This document shows, piece by piece, positions 16,964 through 26,904 of a stretch of 64,000 bases of DNA (positions are counted from its first letter, which is position 1; the number at the start of each line of letters is the position of its first letter). The translations under genes were made by a program, and so were the position numbers. The notes beneath the pieces are model-generated. The model was not told where the DNA came from. It ran no database searches and saw only the letters and a program-made list of their open reading frames with translations. This DNA is from Stenotrophomonas sp. 704A1 (GTDB lineage: Bacteria; Pseudomonadota; Gammaproteobacteria; Xanthomonadales; Xanthomonadaceae). The stretch lies in assembly GCF_030549525.1 (NCBI RefSeq), contig NZ_CP130831.1:521501-585500 (forward strand), written 5' to 3'.

Positions 16964-17002
16964 GGCCGTCAACCTCGAGGAATGAATCTCAGGGAAACAT
17001 CC

Positions 17003-17056
17003 TGCCTGTGTTGCGGAAATCAGGCAAATCATCTGGGAATGGAAGAATATACTTCC
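17003..17056. promoter_or_regulatory. Candidate Lrp-type sites in the dad divergent promoter
   Basis: TGCCTG (17003-17008) and CAGGCA (17021-17026) form a perfect inverted repeat. The near-palindrome GGAAGAATATACTTCC (17041-17056, 14 of 16 positions symmetric) has the AT-rich centre expected for an Lrp half-site pair and contains a TATACT that may serve as the dadA -10. Confidence 0.5.
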
Positions 17057-17112
17057 CCGATTATGGTCCCGGCGTGCTCAAACGCAGGGAATGATCGGGT
17101 TGGAGAATTCCC

Positions 17113-18417
17113 ATGCGAGTCCTAGTTCTCGGCAGCGGCGTGATCGGCACCACCAGTGCCTGGTACCTGCGACAGGCCGGGTTTGACGTCACCGTGATCG
17201 ACCGCCAGCCCGGCCCGGCGCTGGAGACCAGTTTCGCCAATGCCGGCCAGCTGTCGTTCGGCTACACCTCGCCGTGGGCGGCGCCGGGCGTGCCGAAGAA
17301 GGCGATCGGCTGGCTGTTTGAAAAGCACGCGCCGCTGGCGATCAAGCCGGGCATGGACCTGGCCCAGTACCGCTGGCTGTGGCAGATGCTGCGCAACTGC
17401 ACCCATGAGCGCTACGCGATCAACAAGGCGCGCATGGTGCGCATGTCCGAGTACAGCCGCGACTGCCTGAACGAGCTGCGCGCGCAGATCGGCATCCAGT
17501 TCGAGGGGCGCGACCTGGGCACCACCCAGTTGTTCCGCACCCAGCAGCAGCTGGACGCTTCGGCCCAGGACATCGAGATCCTGGCCCAGTACGGCGTGCC
17601 CTACGAAGTGCTGGACCGCGCCGGCATCATCCAGGCCGAACCCGCCCTGGCCCACGTCGACGGCCTGGTCGGCGCACTGCGCCTGCCGCGTGACCAGACC
17701 GGCGACTGCCAGCTGTTCACCCGTCGCCTGGCGCAGATGGCGGCCGAGGCCGGCGTGGAATTCCGCTACGACCAGGACATCACCGGCCTCGAGTTCGACG
17801 GCGACCGCATCACCGGCGTGCGCGTTGGCGGCACGCTGGAAACCGCGGACCGCTTCGTGGTGGCGCTGGGCAGCTATTCGCCCGGCCTGGTCGCGCCGCT
17901 GGGCATGCGCCTGCCGGTGTACCCGCTGAAGGGCTATTCGTTGACGCTGCCGATCACCGATCCGGCGATGGCGCCCACCTCGACGATTCTCGACGAGAGC
18001 TACAAGGTGGCGGTGACCCGTTTCGACAACCGCATCCGCGTGGGTGGCATGGCCGAAGTGGCCGGCTTCGACCTGTCGCTGTCGCCGCGGCGCCGCGAAA
18101 CGCTGGAGCTGGTGGTGCGCGACCTGTACCCGAAGGGCGGCGACCTGGCCAAGGCCGAGTTCTGGACCGGCCTGCGCCCGGCCACCCCGGACGGCACGCC
18201 GGTGATCGGTGCGACGCCGTTCCGCAACCTGTACCTCAACACCGGCCACGGCACCCTGGGCTGGACCATGGCGTGCGGCTCCGGCCGCTACCTGGCCGAC
18301 CTGATGAGTGCGCGCCAGCCGCAGATCAGCACCGAAGGCCTGGACATCTTCCGCTACGGCCAGTACCGCCAGGCCCCGCAACATGAGAACCGCACATGCG
18401 TCCTGCCCGCGCGCTGA
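17113..18417 (+). CDS. dadA: D-amino acid dehydrogenase, small subunit (FAD)
   Basis: 434 residues. FAD-binding Rossmann motif [13 protein letters not shown] at residues 7-19 and the DadA hallmark [14 protein letters not shown] (~39-52) followed by SPWAAPGVP. It oxidises D-amino acids, chiefly D-alanine, to the keto acid plus ammonia, passing electrons to the respiratory chain at the inner membrane face. Ribosome site TTGGAGAATTCCC precedes the ATG. It overlaps the alanine racemase gene by 22 bp, the classic dadAX arrangement. Confidence 0.95.
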   Translation: MRVLVLGSGVIGTTSAWYLRQAGFDVTVIDRQPGPALETSFANAGQLSFGYTSPWAAPGVPKKAIGWLFEKHAPLAIKPGMDLAQYRWLWQMLRNCTHERYAINKARMVRMSEYSRDCLNELRAQIGIQFEGRDLGTTQLFRTQQQLDASAQDIEILAQYGVPYEVLDRAGIIQAEPALAHVDGLVGALRLPRDQTGDCQLFTRRLAQMAAEAGVEFRYDQDITGLEFDGDRITGVRVGGTLETADRFVVALGSYSPGLVAPLGMRLPVYPLKGYSLTLPITDPAMAPTSTILDESYKVAVTRFDNRIRVGGMAEVAGFDLSLSPRRRETLELVVRDLYPKGGDLAKAEFWTGLRPATPDGTPVIGATPFRNLYLNTGHGTLGWTMACGSGRYLADLMSARQPQISTEGLDIFRYGQYRQAPQHENRTCVLPAR

Positions 18418-19466
18418 TCGACCTGGGCGCATTGCGCAGCAACTACCGCCTGGCCCGTGAGCTGGGCGGCGGCAAGGCGCTGGCGATCATCAAGGCCGAT
18501 GCCTACGGCCACGGTGCGGTGCGCTGCGCACAGGCGCTGGAAGGCGAGGCCGATGGCTTTGGCGTAGCCACGATCGAAGAAGCGCTGGAACTGCGCCAGG
18601 CCGGCATCCAGGCGCCGATCCTGCTGCTGGAAGGCATCTTCGAGCCCAGCGACATGGCGCTGGTGGCCGCCCATGACCTGTGGTTCTCGGTGGGATCGCC
18701 CTGGCAGCTGGAAGCGCTGGCCGCGTTCGACAGCCCGCGCCCGCTGACGGTGTGGCTGAAGCTGGACAGCGGCATGCACCGCCTGGGCCTGGACGTCGCC
18801 GGTTTCCGCGCCGCGCATGCGCGGTTGTCGGCGCTGCCGCAGGTTGAACGCATCGTGATGATGACCCACCTGGCACGCGCCGATGAACTCGACAGCGAGC
18901 GCACCCACCAGCAGGCCTCGACCTTCGCCGAAGCCATCGCGGGGCTGGAGGGCGAGACCAGCGTGTGCAACTCGCCCGCGCTGCTGGGCTGGCCGGATGT
19001 GCGCAGCGACTGGGTACGCCCGGGCCTGATGCTGTATGGCGCCAACCCGCTGCCCGAGACCAGCGCGGTCACCGCGCGCCTGCGCCCGGTGATGACGATG
19101 CAGTCGCGGGTGATTGCCGAACGCTGGATCGAGGCCGGTGAGCCGGTGGGATACGGCGCGCGCTTCGTGGCCAAGGCGCGCACACATGTGGGCGTGGTCG
19201 CGCTGGGCTATGCGGACGGGTATCCGCAGTTCGCGCCCAATGGCACGCCGGTGCTGATCGATGGGCAGCCCGGCGCGCTGATCGGCCGGGTGTCGATGGA
19301 CATGCTGACCGTGGACCTGAGTGCGCACCCGCAGGCCGGCGTCGGCAGCGTGGTGGAGCTGTGGGGCAGCGCCCCGACCCTGGCCGAACTGGCGCCGCGC
19401 TGCGGTGTCAGCGCCTACCAGCTGCCGTGCGGCGTCAAGCGCGTGGCCAGGGTGTACGCCGATTGA
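18396..19466 (+). CDS. alr: Alanine racemase (catabolic, DadX type)
   Basis: 356 residues. The PLP-lysine motif [11 protein letters not shown] places Lys33, and the second catalytic base is Tyr253 in VGYGARF. It interconverts L- and D-alanine; overlap with dadA indicates the catabolic isozyme (often named dadX). The N-terminus [20 protein letters not shown] matches the family directly, so the overlap is real. Downstream is a degenerate REP and then the convergent DUF3016 gene. Confidence 0.94.
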   Translation: MRPARALIDLGALRSNYRLARELGGGKALAIIKADAYGHGAVRCAQALEGEADGFGVATIEEALELRQAGIQAPILLLEGIFEPSDMALVAAHDLWFSVGSPWQLEALAAFDSPRPLTVWLKLDSGMHRLGLDVAGFRAAHARLSALPQVERIVMMTHLARADELDSERTHQQASTFAEAIAGLEGETSVCNSPALLGWPDVRSDWVRPGLMLYGANPLPETSAVTARLRPVMTMQSRVIAERWIEAGEPVGYGARFVAKARTHVGVVALGYADGYPQFAPNGTPVLIDGQPGALIGRVSMDMLTVDLSAHPQAGVGSVVELWGSAPTLAELAPRCGVSAYQLPCGVKRVARVYAD

Positions 19467-19468
19467 CG

Positions 19469-19494
19469 TGCCGCCGGGCGCGGCCCGGCGATAC
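19469..19494 (-). repeat. Degenerate REP repeat
   Basis: GCCGCCGGGCGCGGCCCGGC followed by GATAC. It has the stem of the GCCGGGC repeats but the terminal CTAC is altered to ATAC. Confidence 0.5.
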
Positions 19495-19529
19495 GTGGCA
19501 TGCCAGCGGCAGCGCCGTGCCGTGCGCGG

Positions 19530-20096
19530 TCAGCGCGCCGCGGTGGCCTGGGCGGTCAGCTGGCGCTTCACCCAGTCATCGATCAGGCGCTTCTCATAGC
19601 GCAGCGGATCGGAATCACTGCGAAGCCCGATGTTGTGCAGGTAGCCGCTGTCGCTCAGCTTGGCTTCGCCTTCGTCGACGATGCGGCCGCTGGCATCCTT
19701 CAGCGTGTACTGCAGGGTGATCCGCGGCGGATAGATGTCGCGCATGATCCGGATGTCACTGCCGCGCGGGCCGTGCCAGGGCTCGTAATCACCCGCGCGC
19801 TTGATGTCGACCAGAGTGACATCCAGCGTCTGCCCGGCCTGCAGCGCCTTGGCGGCAGTTGACTGCACATGGCGGGCCAGCTGCTGTACCCAGTCGCCGC
19901 GTTCAGCTTCGAAGCGGTTGCTGCTCTGGCGGATTTCGGCGAATGCGGCCGGATCGCCCCAGTGCACGCTGACCGGGCCATCGGCCTGCAATGCGCGTGG
20001 GGCATCGGCAGCGGTCACCGTGCGTGGTGCGGCCGCGACGCTGCCCACGGCAAGCGCGCCAGCCAGCAGCAGGGCGGTGGAAAGGGAGCGTTTCAT
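19530..20096 (-). CDS. DUF3016 family exported protein
   Basis: 188 residues with a Sec signal peptide (MKRSLSTALLLAGALAVGSV, cleavage near AAA). The mature part has VSVHWGDPAAFAEIRQSSN, DVTLVDIKRAGDYEPWHG and DIYPPRITLQYTL, the pattern of DUF3016. Periplasmic; function unknown. The same frame stays open for over 3 kb upstream on this strand, antisense to the sensor kinase, which is spurious; ATG 20096 is the only start with a signal peptide. Confidence 0.85.
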   Translation of the reverse strand: MKRSLSTALLLAGALAVGSVAAAPRTVTAADAPRALQADGPVSVHWGDPAAFAEIRQSSNRFEAERGDWVQQLARHVQSTAAKALQAGQTLDVTLVDIKRAGDYEPWHGPRGSDIRIMRDIYPPRITLQYTLKDASGRIVDEGEAKLSDSGYLHNIGLRSDSDPLRYEKRLIDDWVKRQLTAQATAAR

Positions 20097-20342
20097 GGCA
20101 GTCTCCTGCGTCCCCGGTGCGGGGAGGATGGGATCACGGCCTGAGTCTGATCCTGCGGGCTGGGCGCAGCAATGGCCAATTGCGACTTGGTCAATAGCGG
20201 TTGCCGCCAATTCATGCTCGTCAACCGTGACTGACGGCGCTTGACGCTGTGAATACGCGCTCTGGAAGATGCTGTGCCTCCATACCGGCCTCACTCCACA
20301 CTCTTGTCTACTTTGCCGCCTCTGCTGGAGCGTCCGCCCGTC

Positions 20343-22328
20343 ATGATGACGACGCCCGAATCCGACCTGCACCAGGGCGTGCTTGAGCGCATCAACGCGG
20401 GCTTCTGCGTGATCCAGGTGCTGTTCGAGGGCGACCAGGCGGTGGATTACCGGTTCCTGGAGGTCAACGAGGCCTTCGAGCGCCATACCGGCCTGAAGGA
20501 CGCCCGTGGCCAGCGCATGACCACGCTCGAGCCGCAGCACGAACGGGACTGGTTCCGCATCTATGGCGAGGTCGCGCGCAGCGGCCGTCCTGCCCAGTTC
20601 GAGATGGATGCGCGCGCGCTTGGCCGCTCGTTCGCGGTGGATGCAGTGCGGGTCGGCCGGCCGGGCGAGGACAAGGTCGGCATCCTGTTCTTCGATGTGA
20701 CCGCGCGCAAGCAGATGGAAGTGGAGCTGGGCGAAAGCGAGGCCCGCTTCAGCGCGCTGGCCGATGGCCTGCCGATGCCGGTGTGGGTGCTCGATGAGCG
20801 CGGCCATGCCCGCTTCGTCAACAGCGCCTTCAGCGAATTCTTCGGTGGCGATGAAACCCGCGTGCCGGAAGACGTCTGGCGCGGCCTGGTGCACCCGGAC
20901 GATGCGTCCGTGTTCGAGTACGAGCTGCAGGAAGCCCTGAAGGCGCAGCGCTCGATGCATGCGCTGGTGCGGGCACGCCGCGCCGATGGCCAGTGGCGCT
21001 GGCTGGAGATGAACGCCCGGCCGCGTTTCTCGCGCATGGGGCGCTTCATCGGCCTGGCCGGCAGCAGTCCCGACGTCACCGAGCGCCGCGAGATCGAACT
21101 GGCGCGCGAGGAACTGCTGCAGTCCGAGCGCGCCGCGCGCAGCGCTGCGGAGAACATGGCGCGGCTGAAGGACGAATTCCTGGCCACCCTGTCGCATGAA
21201 CTGCGCACGCCGTTGACCACGATCCTGGGCTGGAGCGAACTGCTGCTGCAGCGCGTGGATGCCACCAGCCCGCTGCACAAGGGGCTGGGCGTGATCGCCA
21301 ACAGCGCCACCGCGCAGAAGCGCCTGATCTCGGACATGCTGGACCTGAGCAGCATGCTGCTGGGCAAGGTGCAGCTGGAAGTGGAAGTGCTGGATCTGCG
21401 CGACCAGCTGAACGAAGCGATCGGCGCACAGGAACTGGTGGCGGAAGGCAAGGCACTGGATGTCAGCCTGCAGCTGCCGGACCAGCCGTGCCTGGTGCTG
21501 GGGGATGCCACCCGCCTGCAGCAGGTGTTCTGGAACCTGCTGTCGAACGCGATCAAGTTCACCCCGGCCGAAGGCCGCATCGACATGCGGCTGGAGGTCG
21601 ATGCGCCTTACTGGACGATCACCCTGCGCGACACCGGCGACGGCATCGCGCCCGAATTCCTCCACCATCTGTTCAGCCGCTTCCGCCAGGCCGATGGCAC
21701 CACCACCCGCCGGCATGGCGGGCTGGGGCTGGGCCTGGCGATCGTGCAGCAGCTGGTCGAACTGCATGGCGGCACGGTCAGCGCCGCCAGCGAGGGCCAT
21801 GGTCACGGCGCCACCTTCACCGTGCGCCTGCCGCAGCACATTCCCGATGCCGAGCGGCGGCCGCTGCGCGAGGTCATCAGCGGGCCGATCCTGGAGCCGA
21901 TGGTGGTCGAGCCGTATCCGCTGCGTGGCCTGCATGTGCTGGCCGTGGAAGACCAGCCGGAAGTGCTGGAATACCTGCGGCGCATGCTGGAAGAGCAGGG
22001 CGCCAGCGTGTCCGCGGCCAGTTCGGCGGGCGAGGCGCTGGCCCTGCTCGCCGACAATGGACACCAGCACTACCACGTGCTGTTGACCGATATCGGCATG
22101 CCGGGCATGGATGGCTACGGCCTGGTGAGCACCCTGCGGCAGGACCTCGGCGTGGATGCCGCGGCGCTGCCGGCCGTGGCGGTGACCGCACTGGCGCGCG
22201 CCGATGATCGACGCCGCGCGTTGGCGTCCGGGTTCCAGGAGCACGTGGCCAAACCCTACTCGGTGGCGCAGCTGGTAGGCGTTGTGCGCCGGGTGCAGGC
22301 CATGCGCGGCGACCACGCACTGCACTGA
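20343..22328 (+). CDS. Hybrid histidine kinase/response regulator (PAS-PAS-HisKA-HATPase-REC)
   Basis: 661 residues, no TM helix, so cytosolic. PAS ~5-125 and ~140-265, HisKA with phospho-His285 (SHELRTPL), HATPase_c ~390-505 (N box NLLSNAIKF, G boxes DTGDGI and GGLGLGLAI), and a C-terminal receiver ~535-655 with phospho-acceptor Asp583 (LLTDIGMPG). No DNA-binding output, so phosphotransfer to another protein or internal regulation is expected. No partner regulator lies next to it. Start at MMTTPESDLH, behind CTGGAG. Confidence 0.9.
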   Translation: MMTTPESDLHQGVLERINAGFCVIQVLFEGDQAVDYRFLEVNEAFERHTGLKDARGQRMTTLEPQHERDWFRIYGEVARSGRPAQFEMDARALGRSFAVDAVRVGRPGEDKVGILFFDVTARKQMEVELGESEARFSALADGLPMPVWVLDERGHARFVNSAFSEFFGGDETRVPEDVWRGLVHPDDASVFEYELQEALKAQRSMHALVRARRADGQWRWLEMNARPRFSRMGRFIGLAGSSPDVTERREIELAREELLQSERAARSAAENMARLKDEFLATLSHELRTPLTTILGWSELLLQRVDATSPLHKGLGVIANSATAQKRLISDMLDLSSMLLGKVQLEVEVLDLRDQLNEAIGAQELVAEGKALDVSLQLPDQPCLVLGDATRLQQVFWNLLSNAIKFTPAEGRIDMRLEVDAPYWTITLRDTGDGIAPEFLHHLFSRFRQADGTTTRRHGGLGLGLAIVQQLVELHGGTVSAASEGHGHGATFTVRLPQHIPDAERRPLREVISGPILEPMVVEPYPLRGLHVLAVEDQPEVLEYLRRMLEEQGASVSAASSAGEALALLADNGHQHYHVLLTDIGMPGMDGYGLVSTLRQDLGVDAAALPAVAVTALARADDRRRALASGFQEHVAKPYSVAQLVGVVRRVQAMRGDHALH

Positions 22329-22373
22329 GCATTCACGGCGGATCGGCGACCCTGCAGGGCCAGGAGGTCGCCG

Positions 22374-22664
22374 ATGTCCCGAATTGCTCCCCGTATCCAT
22401 ACCGACCCGGCGCAGATCGCGCGCCTGGAATCGCTGTTGCCGCAGCTTGACGGCGAACAGCAGGTCGAACTGACCCTGCACGATGGGCGCAGAGTGCTGG
22501 GTACCGTCGCGGTGCGGCCGACGCTGCAGCAGTACCGCAACGCGGCCGGCGATGAAGGCAGCAATGGCCAGCTGCGGCTGGACGACATCGACGCACCCGT
22601 GCAGCAGCACCACCTCTGGCTGGACGAGATCGCCAGCATCCGCAGCCTGCCGCCCAGGCGCTGA
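22374..22664 (+). CDS. DUF3247 family protein
   Basis: 96 residues: MSRIAPRIHTDPAQIARLES, GEQQVELTLHDGRRVLGTVA, VRPTLQQYRNAAGDEGSNGQ, QHHLWLDEIASIRSL. This matches the Xanthomonadaceae family DUF3247, which has an Sm-like small beta-fold in structural-genomics work (recalled). Start behind GCCAGGAGGTCGCCG. Function unknown; it may be co-transcribed with the sensor kinase 45 bp upstream. Confidence 0.85.
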   Translation: MSRIAPRIHTDPAQIARLESLLPQLDGEQQVELTLHDGRRVLGTVAVRPTLQQYRNAAGDEGSNGQLRLDDIDAPVQQHHLWLDEIASIRSLPPRR

Positions 22665-22673
22665 GCGCCCTGC

Positions 22674-22744
22674 ATCCACGCATGGCGTGGAGCTACGCTG
22701 GCGCCACCCCTGCCTGGATGCAGTAGAGCCACGCAGGGCGTGGC
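22674..22744. repeat. Inverted GTAG repeat pair (GTAGAGCCACGC type)
   Basis: ATCCACGCATGGCGTGGAGC plus TAC ends near 22695, and the inverse GTAGAGCCACGCAGGGCGTG runs from 22722. They lie between convergent genes and form a plausible bidirectional terminator. Confidence 0.65.
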
Positions 22745-22752
22745 TGCGGTGG

Positions 22753-23016
22753 TCAATGCTCGAACAGCGTGGGCGTGGCCTCGAACCGGCGCGCGTAGGC
22801 GCGCTCTTCGGCCACCCGCGCGACCTCGTCGTCGGCCAGATCGGGGGCGCCGTAGACCGCATAGGCGACGCTGCCGTCGGCGCCATGGCCAACCTGGTGC
22901 AGGCGGTAGCGCGAGTGGCCGCCACCGGTATCTTCGGGGTAGTGCACGGGCGGATGGCTGCCTTCCAGGTCCATTTCACTGTTGTCGACCACACCACCGA
23001 CGAACAAGGCGCGCAT
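22753..23016 (-). CDS. Conserved hypothetical protein (87 aa)
   Basis: MRALFVGGVVDNSEMDLEGS, then HPPVHYPEDTGGGHSRYRLH, DGSVAYAVYGAPDLADDEVA and RRFEATPTLFEH. A small His/Gly-containing soluble protein with no signal or TM segment. ATG preceded by CCTGGAGATCCTGC. I do not recognise a named family; the even composition and good ribosome site make it a credible gene. Confidence 0.65.
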   Translation of the reverse strand: MRALFVGGVVDNSEMDLEGSHPPVHYPEDTGGGHSRYRLHQVGHGADGSVAYAVYGAPDLADDEVARVAEERAYARRFEATPTLFEH

Positions 23017-23133
23017 GCAGGATCTCCAGGGGTTGCAAGGGAGCTTCTACCCTGGACGCAGGCATGTTGCTGGGGCATCAAGGCAGCGTTGAAGTTTCGG
23101 AAAGGGCGGCCGGGGCCGGGCCGGACAAGCCGG

Positions 23134-23139
23134 TACAAT
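23134..23139 (+). promoter_or_regulatory. Probable -10 element TACAAT
   Basis: TACAATGGACGGCC, 32 bp ahead of the rsmC-like start. The identical 14-mer occurs at 33859 ahead of gph. No clear -35. Confidence 0.45.
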
Positions 23140-23170
23140 GGACGGCCCTCACGCTTTCAGTACCGCGCCG

Positions 23171-24238
23171 ATGGCCTCCAGCGACGACGCCCCCCTGCAG
23201 ACCCTGTTCCTGCCCTTCTCCAGCGGCGCCCTGCGCTGGCCGGAGGGCCCGGTGGCGTTCCTGCGCGCCCGCGATGGCTGGCCGCTGCGCGAGCACGCCG
23301 CTGGCCGCGAGGTGCACTGCGAGCAGAGTTTTGCCCCGTTCGCACAGCCCCTGCAGGCCAGCGGCTGGACCGTCAGCGGCCAGCTGGATGACGAGGCCGG
23401 CAAGGGGCGCTACCCGCTGGTGCTGGTGCTGCCGCCGCGCCAGCGCGATGAAGCCCGCGCGCTGTTCGCGCGGGCCCTGGCGCTGGTGGCCGAGGGCGGC
23501 CGCATCGTGGCCTGCCAGTCCAACAACGAAGGCGCGCGCTCCGGCGAAGGCGACCTGAAGCAGCTGGCCGGCCTTGGCGGCTGCCTGACCAAGAACCATT
23601 GCCGCGTGTTCTGGACGGCACCGCTGCAGGGCCAGCAGGATCCGGACCTGGTCCGGCGCTGGGCATCCCTGGATGCGGTGCGGCCGATCGTCGGTGGCCG
23701 CTTCCTGAGCCGCCCGGGCGTGTTCGCCTGGGACCGCATCGACCCGGCCTCGGCGCTGCTGGCCGAGCACCTGCCGGCCGACCTGGCCGGCCGCGCAGCC
23801 GACCTGGGCGCCGGCTACGGCTACCTGTCGCGTGAACTGCTGGAACGCTGCCCGAAGATCACCGCGCTGGATCTGTACGAGGCCGAGCAGCGCGCACTGG
23901 CGCTGGCCGAGCTGAACCTGGCGCCGCCGCCGCGTGCGTTGCCGCTGCGCTTCCTGTGGCGGGATGTCACCGCCGGCATCGAACCGGGGTACGACGTCAT
24001 CATCAGCAATCCGCCGTTCCACACGCCATCGCGCGCGGACCGGCCGGACATCGGCCAGCGCTTCATCGCCGTGGCCGCGCAGGCACTGCGTCCCGGCGGC
24101 CGCCTGTACGTGGTGGCCAACCGCCACCTGCCGTACGAATACACCCTCAACGAGAGCTTCGGCGCGGTAAGCGTGGTGGCCGAGCGCGATGGCTTCAAGC
24201 TGGTCGAAGCGGTGAAGGGCAAGGGGAAGAGCCAGTGA
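23171..24238 (+). CDS. rsmC: RsmC-like rRNA guanine-N2 methyltransferase
   Basis: 355 residues with the two-domain RsmC architecture: an N-terminal degenerate MTase-like domain (~1-175, with GGRIVACQSNNEGARS and CLTKNHCRVFW) and a C-terminal SAM-dependent domain (ADLGAGYGYLSRELL ~205, catalytic ISNPPFHT ~275). RsmC methylates G1207 of 16S rRNA; the exact position is inferred from family. Start chosen at MASSDDAPL; an ATG 33 bp earlier lies inside the probable -10 region. Its TGA overlaps the GTG of rsuA. Confidence 0.85.
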   Translation: MASSDDAPLQTLFLPFSSGALRWPEGPVAFLRARDGWPLREHAAGREVHCEQSFAPFAQPLQASGWTVSGQLDDEAGKGRYPLVLVLPPRQRDEARALFARALALVAEGGRIVACQSNNEGARSGEGDLKQLAGLGGCLTKNHCRVFWTAPLQGQQDPDLVRRWASLDAVRPIVGGRFLSRPGVFAWDRIDPASALLAEHLPADLAGRAADLGAGYGYLSRELLERCPKITALDLYEAEQRALALAELNLAPPPRALPLRFLWRDVTAGIEPGYDVIISNPPFHTPSRADRPDIGQRFIAVAAQALRPGGRLYVVANRHLPYEYTLNESFGAVSVVAERDGFKLVEAVKGKGKSQ

Positions 24239-24936
24239 AGCTGGTCAAGCACATCGCCAACCTGGGCTACGGCAGCCGCAAGCAGGTGCAGTGGATGTTC
24301 CGCGAAGGGCGGGTTACCGATGCCGACGGCGAGGTGCTGTACGCCGATGACCAGGTGCCACACGAGGCGGTGCGGGTGGACGGTGAGCCGCTGGACCCGC
24401 CGCCGGGGTTGTCCATTGCCCTGCACAAGCCGGCCGGCTACACCTGCTCGACCAAGGATACCGGGCGGCTGATCTACGACCTGCTGCCGCCGCGCTTCCG
24501 CGACCGCGACCCGGTGCTGTCCACGGTGGGCCGGCTCGACCGCGACACCAGCGGCCTGCTGCTGCTGACCGACGATGGCGGCCTGCTGCACCGGATCATC
24601 TCGCCGAAGTCGAAGCTGCCCAAGGTCTACGAGGTGGAGCTTGCCGACGATCTGCGCGGTGACGAGGCGGCGCTGTTCGCCAGCGGCACGTTGATGCTGG
24701 AGTCCGAGAAGACGCCCCTGCTGCCGGCTGAACTGGACGTGCTGGGCCCGCGCCGGGCACGCCTGGTGCTGCACGAAGGCCGCTACCATCAGGTACGCCG
24801 CATGTTCGCTGCCGCAGGCAACCACGTGCAGGCACTGCATCGCAGCCGTGTCGGCGGCCTGGACCTGCGGGGACTGGCCGAAGGGCAATGGCGGCTGTTG
24901 ACCTCCACCGACCTGGATACGTTGTTCGCTCCATGA
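24235..24936 (+). CDS. rsuA: 16S rRNA pseudouridine(516) synthase RsuA
   Basis: 233 residues from GTG 24235, which overlaps the upstream stop as GTGA and follows AAGGGGAAGA. N-terminal S4-like RNA-binding part (MKLVKHIANLGYGSRKQVQW) and the RsuA/RluB catalytic domain with VGRLDRDTSGLLLLT (catalytic Asp), KVYEVEL and EGRYHQVRRMF. It converts U516 of 16S rRNA to pseudouridine. Direct coupling to another 16S rRNA modifier is functionally coherent. Confidence 0.92.
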   Translation: MKLVKHIANLGYGSRKQVQWMFREGRVTDADGEVLYADDQVPHEAVRVDGEPLDPPPGLSIALHKPAGYTCSTKDTGRLIYDLLPPRFRDRDPVLSTVGRLDRDTSGLLLLTDDGGLLHRIISPKSKLPKVYEVELADDLRGDEAALFASGTLMLESEKTPLLPAELDVLGPRRARLVLHEGRYHQVRRMFAAAGNHVQALHRSRVGGLDLRGLAEGQWRLLTSTDLDTLFAP

Positions 24937-25622
24937 CTGCCATCGCTGCGCTGCCGTTTCTTCCCGACGCCGTCATCTTCGACATGGACGGCCTGATGAT
25001 CGACAGCGAGCGGGTGTCGCTGGCCTGCTGGAGCCAGGCTGCCGAGGAGTTCGGCCTGCCGCTGGACGCGACGTTCTTCGTGGGCATGGTCGGCCTGGGC
25101 GACCGTGACAGCCAGGCGCTGCTGCGCCAGCAGGGCATCGAAGACAGCATGATCGAGGCGATGGCCGCACGCTGCCACGACCTGTACGAGGCGCGCACCC
25201 AGACCGGCCTGCCGCTGCGCCCGGGCATCGTGGAGCTGCTGGAACTGCTGAAGGCCCATGCGATCCCGCGTGCGGTGGCCACCACCACGCGGCAACCGCG
25301 CGCCAACCGCAAGCTGGACGCCGCCGGCCTGCTGCCGTACTTCGACGCCGTGATCACCAGCGGCGATGTGGCACGCCCGAAACCGGCGCCGGACATCTAC
25401 CTGCTGGCTGCACAGCGGCTGGGGCAGGCGCCGCAGCGCTGTCTGGCGCTGGAGGATTCACCGGCCGGTACGCGCGCCGCGCTGGCGGCGGGCATGACCG
25501 TGATCCAGGTGCCGGACCTGGTGCATCCGGATGAGGCGCTGCGCGCGCTCGGGCACCGCATCGTCGGCTCGCTGGTGGATGCCCACGCATTGCTGCTGCC
25601 GTTGCTGCCACGCGGGGTCTGA
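24933..25622 (+). CDS. HAD-IA family hydrolase (beta-phosphoglucomutase-like)
   Basis: 229 residues. HAD motif I VIFDMDGLMIDSE (~13-25), motif II threonines in VATTTRQPR, motif III Lys in ARPKPAPDIY, motif IV LEDSPAGTRAAL. The DMDGLMIDSE signature is typical of sugar-phosphate phosphatases and beta-phosphoglucomutase-like members; the substrate is open. The ATG overlaps the rsuA stop (ATGA), so it is the third gene of a translationally coupled run. Confidence 0.9.
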   Translation: MTAIAALPFLPDAVIFDMDGLMIDSERVSLACWSQAAEEFGLPLDATFFVGMVGLGDRDSQALLRQQGIEDSMIEAMAARCHDLYEARTQTGLPLRPGIVELLELLKAHAIPRAVATTTRQPRANRKLDAAGLLPYFDAVITSGDVARPKPAPDIYLLAAQRLGQAPQRCLALEDSPAGTRAALAAGMTVIQVPDLVHPDEALRALGHRIVGSLVDAHALLLPLLPRGV

Positions 25623-25628
25623 CCCTGC

Positions 25629-25686
25629 CCGCCGGGCATGGCCCGGCGCTACCGCCTGACGGTGGGTGCCGACCGTTGGTCGGCAC
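25629..25686. repeat. REP repeats between convergent genes
   Basis: CGCCGGGCATGGCCCGGCGC then TAC (ends 25652), followed by a second palindrome GGTGCCGACCGTTGGTCGGC (25665-25684). They separate the HAD gene from the convergent fabB. Confidence 0.75.
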
Positions 25687-25695
25687 GCCTTCCGA

Positions 25696-26904
25696 TCACA
25701 CCCGGCCGAACACCAGCGCTGCGTTGGTGCCACCGAAACCGAAGCTGTTGGACATCACCGTGTCCAGCTTCTGCTCGCGGCTTTCGCGCAGGATCGGGAA
25801 GCCTTCCACCTTCGGGTCCAGCTCGCCGATGTTGGCCGAACCGGCGACGAAGCCATCGCGCATCATCAGCAGGCAGTAGATCGCCTCGTGCACGCTGGCC
25901 GCGCCCAGCGAATGGCCGGACAGCGCCTTGGTCGAGGACAGCGGCGGGATCGCGTCGCCGAATACTTCGCGGATCGCACCCAGTTCGGTCACATCGCCCA
26001 ACGGCGTCGAGGTGCCGTGGGTGTTGAGGTAATCCAGCGGACGGTCGACGTTCTGCAGCGCCATCTTCATGCAGCGCACCGCGCCTTCACCGGACGGGGC
26101 AACCATGTCGGCGCCATCGGAGGTCACGCCATAGCCGATCAGTTCGGCGTGGATGTGCGCGCCGCGGGCCACGGCGTGGTCGTAGTCTTCCAGCACCAGC
26201 ATGCCGCCACCGCCGGCGATGACGAAGCCATCGCGGTCCTTGTCATACGGGCGCGAGGCAGTGGCCGGGGTGTCGTTGAAGCTGGTGGACAGCGCACCCA
26301 TCGCATCGAACATCACGCTCATCGACCAGTGCAGGTCTTCGCCGCCGCCGGCGAACATGATGTCCTGCGCGCCGTGGCGGATCAGGTCCGCGGCGGCGCC
26401 GATGCAGTGTGCCGAGGTCGCACAGGCCGCCGACAGCGAGTAGCTGACGCCCTTGATCTGGAACGCGGTGGCCAGGCAGGCCGATACCGTCGAGCACATC
26501 GTGCGCGGCACCATGTACGGGCCCACCTTGCGCACGCCACGGCTGCGCAGCAGGTCCACCGCGCCCACCTGCCATTCGCTGGAGCCACCGCCGGAACCGG
26601 CGATCAGGCCGGTGCGCAGGCCACTGACCTGTTCCGGGGTCAGCCCGGCATCGGTGATGGCATCGGCCATGGCCAGGTAGGCGAAGGCCGCAGCGTCGCT
26701 CATGAAGCGCTTCTGCTTGCGGTCGATCAACGCGTCCAGATCGAGGTCGACACGGCCGCCGACCTGGCTGCGCAGCCCGGCTTCGGCGTGGTCGGCCAGT
26801 GCGGTGATGCCGGCACGGCCTTCGCGCAGCGCTGCAGACACGGTATCCAGATCATTGCCAAGGCAGGACGTGATGCCCATGCCGGTGATGACGACGCGAC
26901 GCAT
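25696..26904 (-). CDS. fabB: Beta-ketoacyl-ACP synthase I
   Basis: 402 residues. The KAS catalytic triad is complete: Cys161 ([10 protein letters not shown]), His296 ([11 protein letters not shown]) and His331 ([10 protein letters not shown]). It elongates acyl-ACP, including the cis-unsaturated intermediate made by FabA. Its ATG (26904-26902) overlaps the last base of the fabA stop, so the two are co-translated. The fabA-fabB pair marks the anaerobic unsaturated-fatty-acid route. Confidence 0.95.
   Translation of the reverse strand: MRRVVITGMGITSCLGNDLDTVSAALREGRAGITALADHAEAGLRSQVGGRVDLDLDALIDRKQKRFMSDAAAFAYLAMADAITDAGLTPEQVSGLRTGLIAGSGGGSSEWQVGAVDLLRSRGVRKVGPYMVPRTMCSTVSACLATAFQIKGVSYSLSAACATSAHCIGAAADLIRHGAQDIMFAGGGEDLHWSMSVMFDAMGALSTSFNDTPATASRPYDKDRDGFVIAGGGGMLVLEDYDHAVARGAHIHAELIGYGVTSDGADMVAPSGEGAVRCMKMALQNVDRPLDYLNTHGTSTPLGDVTELGAIREVFGDAIPPLSSTKALSGHSLGAASVHEAIYCLLMMRDGFVAGSANIGELDPKVEGFPILRESREQKLDTVMSNSFGFGGTNAALVFGRV

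Noticed and set aside
17122..18432. 436-codon minus-strand frame opposite dadA
   Set aside because: Shadow of dadA: Arg/Ala/His-rich, no ribosome site, no recognisable domain.
20097..23138. Minus-strand frame extending the DUF3016 gene upstream to 1202 codons
   Set aside because: It is antisense to the hybrid kinase and low-complexity; the signal peptide at 20096 fixes the true start.
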